Shown in pieces: positions 63,425-64,000 of a DNA stretch of 64,000 nt (position 1 is the first letter of the stretch; each line of letters opens with the position of its first letter). Both the position numbers and the translations under genes were made by a program. Under the pieces are notes generated by a model, which saw only the letters and a program-made list of their open reading frames with translations, was not told the origin of the DNA and searched no databases. This DNA comes from Roseomonas sp. (GTDB lineage: Bacteria; Pseudomonadota; Alphaproteobacteria; Acetobacterales; Acetobacteraceae). The stretch lies in assembly GCA_020249775.1 (NCBI GenBank), contig JADCFA010000016.1, positions 62,001 through 126,000 of the forward strand. The letters run 5' to 3'.

Positions 63425-64000
63425 CTATAGGCTGACCGCCTTGCCCTTTTCCGGGATCAGCACCTTGGCCTTGGCGCCGATCATCTCGGCCTCAAAACCC
63501 TTGGCATCCGGCAGCAGCAGGCCGAAAGTCGCGTAATGGCAGGGGATGGCGGTGGTGACATTGCGCAGATACCGCTTCACCGAAAGCGCCGCGGCACGCG
63601 GGCCCATGGTGAAGCGATCACCCACCGGGACCAGCGCCACCGTTGGCGCGTATAATTCATCAATCAGCGCCATATCGGAAAATATATCCGTATCGCCCAT
63701 GTGATAGACGGTCGGTTCATGCTTGTCCTTCGGCGTCACCACAATGCCATTGGGCAGACCCAGGCAATGGAAGACGCCATTGGCATCAACCTCAACCGAA
63801 GAATGGAAAGCCTGGGTCAGCGTGACAGTGAATTCGCCCTGATCCGTGGTGCCGCCGGTATTCATGGGATCAAATGCGCTAACACCTTGCTTGTTGAGCC
63901 ACAGGGCGAGTTCGTAATTGGTGACAAGCTTGGCGCCGGTGCGTTTGCAGATGGCCGCCGTATCGCCGATGTGATCAGCATGGCCATGGGTCAGCAGCAC
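63425..64000 (-). CDS. UPF0173-family metal-dependent hydrolase (cut by window end)
   Basis: At least 191 residues are visible; the N-terminus lies beyond base 64000. Metallo-beta-lactamase fold: LLTHGHADHIGD near the visible start (metal ligands His, His, Asp, His), then VYHMGDTDIFSDM with a ligand Asp around residue 103 and CHYATF near 155. The UPF0173 family includes UlaG-like and other hydrolases; its substrate is unknown. The frame reads into the window edge with no start. Confidence 0.9.
   Translation of the reverse strand: MLLTHGHADHIGDTAAICKRTGAKLVTNYELALWLNKQGVSAFDPMNTGGTTDQGEFTVTLTQAFHSSVEVDANGVFHCLGLPNGIVVTPKDKHEPTVYHMGDTDIFSDMALIDELYAPTVALVPVGDRFTMGPRAAALSVKRYLRNVTTAIPCHYATFGLLLPDAKGFEAEMIGAKAKVLIPEKGKAVSL

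Overview
The window looks like an ordinary stretch of a GC-rich alphaproteobacterial chromosome, most likely Rhodospirillales/Acetobacteraceae-like. This is inferred from a GANTC-type CcrM methyltransferase next to rnhB, the order mutY / DUF721 / dsbA-like / smc, a HpnI-like glycosyltransferase, an IscR-type regulator beside paired cysteine desulfurases, and four stand-alone Bug (TctC-like) periplasmic receptors. No rRNA, prophage or CRISPR array was seen. One tRNA (elongator Met, anticodon CAT) lies at 55438-55514.

Layout. 1-5.3 kb: tail of a lactate-permease-like carrier, a Bug receptor, a complete TRAP transporter (DctP-DctQ-DctM) and an AlkA-like glycosylase. 5.3-7.4 kb: a palindromic intergenic repeat, a decayed IS1182-type transposase fragment and two DUF805 membrane protein genes, one a double-domain fusion. 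7.4-10.5 kb (minus strand): HAD phosphatase, ferrochelatase, SecB, LolA-like carrier. 10.6-14.7 kb: double CMD protein, DUF2272 lipoprotein, Old Yellow Enzyme, SelO. 14.8-23.8 kb: Nfu scaffold, RutE-like nitroreductase, trpB-trpA, CoA transferase, alpha/beta hydrolase, membrane TPR protein, GMC oxidoreductase, pRiA4b ORF-3-like protein. 23.8-26.2 kb (minus): metY-like sulfhydrylase and hemB. 26.5-30.5 kb: Bug receptor, MFS carrier, rnhB, ccrM. 30.5-34.1 kb (minus): GT21/HpnI-like glycosyltransferase coupled to a cytochrome P450, then mutY. 34.1-39.5 kb: DUF721, DsbA-like protein, SMC. 39.5-45.5 kb: grpE, murJ, MFS carrier, tyrS, anmK. 45.5-47.2 kb (minus): Bug receptor and a hydrolase. 47.6-55.4 kb: iron-sulfur and tRNA-thiolation genes (iscR-like regulator, two cysteine desulfurases, ferredoxin, tenA, mnmA). 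55.5-64 kb: tRNA-Met, acetyl-CoA hydrolase-type CoA transferase, VOC protein, Bug receptor, aminotransferase, TPR lipoprotein, an Asp/Glu-racemase-fold protein with a DehI-like partner, a lipoprotein and a UPF0173 metallo-hydrolase cut by the window end.

The most unusual region is 49.2-51.95 kb. An antisense accessory cassette sits between the two cysteine desulfurase genes of the iscR/iscS/fdx/mnmA run. It holds a helix-turn-helix protein with a proline-rich linker and an unrecognised C-terminal domain, translationally coupled to a pentapeptide-like + SUMF1/FGE-fold protein that lacks the catalytic cysteines. A small divergent ORF with a 60-nt internal duplication lies beside it. This is the best candidate for an undescribed system, but its function is unknown. 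Other structure not explained by genes: a three-copy dispersed palindromic repeat (two copies flank the racemase-fold/DehI-like pair), a tandem 48-bp hairpin repeat between anmK and a Bug gene, and two GANTC sites just upstream of the probable ccrM start.
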